Assembly: GCA_936440205.1 (NCBI GenBank)
Contig: OW387149.1
Location: 15,768,114-15,832,113 of the forward strand
From: Lepidonotus clava
Lineage: Eukaryota > Annelida > Polychaeta > Phyllodocida > Polynoidae
DNA length: 64,000 nt
Direction of reading: 5' to 3'
Shown here: one piece after another, positions 56,901-59,900 of the stretch
Position numbering within the stretch: the stretch's first letter is position 1
Layout of the letters: each line of letters starts with the position of its first letter
Program-made: the position numbers and the translations under genes
The notes under the pieces: generated by a model
Told to the model about the DNA's origin: nothing
What the model saw: only the letters and a program-made list of their open reading frames with translations
Databases searched by the model: none

Positions 56901-59900
56901 CCGGAGTTTCGTTGTTCCTTTCTCCTTGTTGCTACTACCTTCAAAGATTCAACATAAATTTCAATTTTACCATAATCAATGACACCTGTCCAAGGCTGTA
57001 GGCAGGGCTATGTCATTACAGTTGTCTTACCATTCTTTATTGGATTGAACAACACCTTGTGTTTAGAATCATATGTAGGCCCTAGAAATGGCCTCTTTTT
57101 TCCAAACCAGATTTAAAACCTCTATTTCTTAGAAACTCAATTTATGTTTTTCAAGAATGCTATCTGCCATGATTAGGTCAGAACATTTTAGAATGCAAAA
57201 TGACACACTTTTTATACATTTAAATGAGTCATATTACCATTCCTTGACAAGTACTCGGGAAGAGGTTCCTTGAGACATAAGAACATGGAAAATGAAGAAG
57301 TTACACATTTTGTGTCAAACAAAATACATGTATATTTAAAATGTCAACATCTATCACAAATATGGATTATAAGAGGTGGGTAAAGTAAATGACCTGGCTG
57401 TAATCCCAGACTGTCAGGTTCCAGCCCAGAATGACACAAGGAAGTCTTCCTAAATGCTATGATGAGAGGTGATGAAACTTATCTCAGGGTCTTTAGAAGA
57501 CTCCTTTAAGGACAATGGCGTCATTTTCATGATACCCAAAAAATAAAAGTTCCTCAATCTAATTTGTATTTTGCAGAAAGACTCAATAATATATGTAGAA
57601 TTCATAAATGATATAGAAAATTGGCTAAACCAAATGGTCTTCAAGATATAAATGGGGAAACTTGACCTATTATGAGAAAAATTTGCAAATGCTGAAAAAT
57701 GAAATTTGCAACAAAAATTACATTTCTTTCTGTCACTCTTTTAACATAAGATGTATAAAGGCATATTATGCATCCAAATTATTGTTAGGGTCTCAGGAAT
57801 AACATAGAATTTTTAAATGCTTTTAAAATAAAATTTTTAGTAAATTAATAGAAAAACAAATACATTGCTATTTTAAGTTAATTTTAGGTTTTAAAATGGA
57901 TACTCATCTCTGCTGACCAAACTAGTGCAGTGACCGTTTTTTTGGCTGGATATTATAGCCTACATCCTTATGCATATGATATTGATTTTTAGAGCAATTC
58001 TCAATGTTAGATTTTTTTGTGTGGAACTTTATTTTTGAATATTTGTGTTTTTGAAATAGCTCATTTTGCATTCTTTCAAGTTAAAAATATGTATAACATC
58101 ATTTAATTTTATAAAAGATTTTCTTTGTCACTTGGAAAAACATAAACACATTTATCAAAAGCATTAGGCTGGCCATAATATCATTTCGATCAAAATTATT
58201 ATCAAATATAATCAAATTTCTAAATTTATTTTTCGAGTCTTTCTTTTTGAATAATTACCACATAATATAGACGGGTGTAGCTGAAAAGTTTCCACGGTGA
58301 CCCATCATTATTTTTGCATTTTTGGTACCTTTTTCTTTTTTTTAAACAATTCTCAGTGAGACTTCTATTATGGAGCGATTGTCCTTAAAACAGAATTGAT
58401 ACCTAAATTGTAATAATGTTGAAACCTTTGGTCTTATTTTGACAAATGATTGGGGGAGTTTTACTTGTGACCTGGTCATTGAAAGTAGGACAAGCAAGGG
58501 GCTTTGCATAGATTTCATGATATTTGGAGAGACCTCACATTTTCAAGGTGTTTGACTGGTTGTAAACAGGTCAAGCTTGACTTACCTGACTACTCTCAAT
58601 GTGAAAGACCCTGAGCTATATAGCTGTGATAATCGCTTGCTGCATTCACTGACTGCCGTAACCTGCAGAGAGAGATGTTATTTCCTGAAAAGAATTTAGC
58701 TATACAAACATTTTTATGATTATGTCTCATAGTTACTGATTCTGTTATAGTATGTTTAAAAAACTCTTGACACCTATCAATTACCATTTAGTGTTATTTT
58801 GTAATGCAATCAGTATTCTTTGTTTACGGCAGAATCAATAATAATGACACTTTAGATGCCTAGAATGACTATAATTAGCTTTGTCATTTACGGAAATATT
58901 GCTCTAAATAATAGGGTGTAAATTCATAACAATGAATAAAAGATACTGGGCCACAGTAACAGGAAATGGGGGGAAAATGTTCCTTTTTTGCCATCAACTT
59001 TGCAATAATTGCCTATAATAATAGGTTTTAAATCATCCTTTTTTATGCGTTGTTCAAGTTTTTCAAAATTGTGGGGGTTTCATTTTCCTTCCTGGAAGCC
59101 AAATTACGGGTCTCACTGTTGCAAGGGTTGTCCACCCACTCTCGCAACAAGGATGTCACTGTTGTGACGGGTCCCCCTGTTGATTTGTGGCTGTTCTACT
59201 GAACCGATTTTAATTCTGTAAACAGTTCTGAAAACTAGACATCTAGATCTAAAATCCCTGAAATTTCCAGCCTGATGGAATTACTAGAAATGGGTTAAAA
59301 TTGATGCTGAATTTTGCGTATAACAGCGAGTAAATTCATGTTTAAATAGGAATAGTAAATTGGCCAACATGGCTGATTTTAATGCATTTTCCTTGTAAAT
59401 GATTGGCCCTGATAGGAAAATTATCAGCCTTTGTCCTCCCCTGGCAGACATTATCATTATAATTTATGTTGGTGTGCTCATCCTCCATGATGATCTTCAC
59501 ATACTAACAATTATCTCAACCACAGATAGCCAATTTCTTGAGTTTTGCCTGTAGGTTAGCCTAGATCAGGATGCATGCTGGGTAATTTGTAGACAAATCA
59601 CAAGGCTTTAGTTTATATCCATACACATTTAATATTTTCTAAGTATTTTGGAAATTCATTAATTATAGATGATTATATAACAATATTTTTTTTCTATAGT
59701 TTTTTTTATAGGTTTTGTCTACAAATTCAGTCCAAATTAGCCTGCAGCTAGGTGCTTAAAATACTGTAAATTAGCTATCCGTGGTAGGGAGAAATTGGGA
59801 CCTGTGAGTGTACCATATTATGTCAATGTTCATGTGAGTGTCCCGCCTATTGTCATGTCTCGGCGACATGGTGTATGCCTTTGGGCTTTGTTTGTTGGGT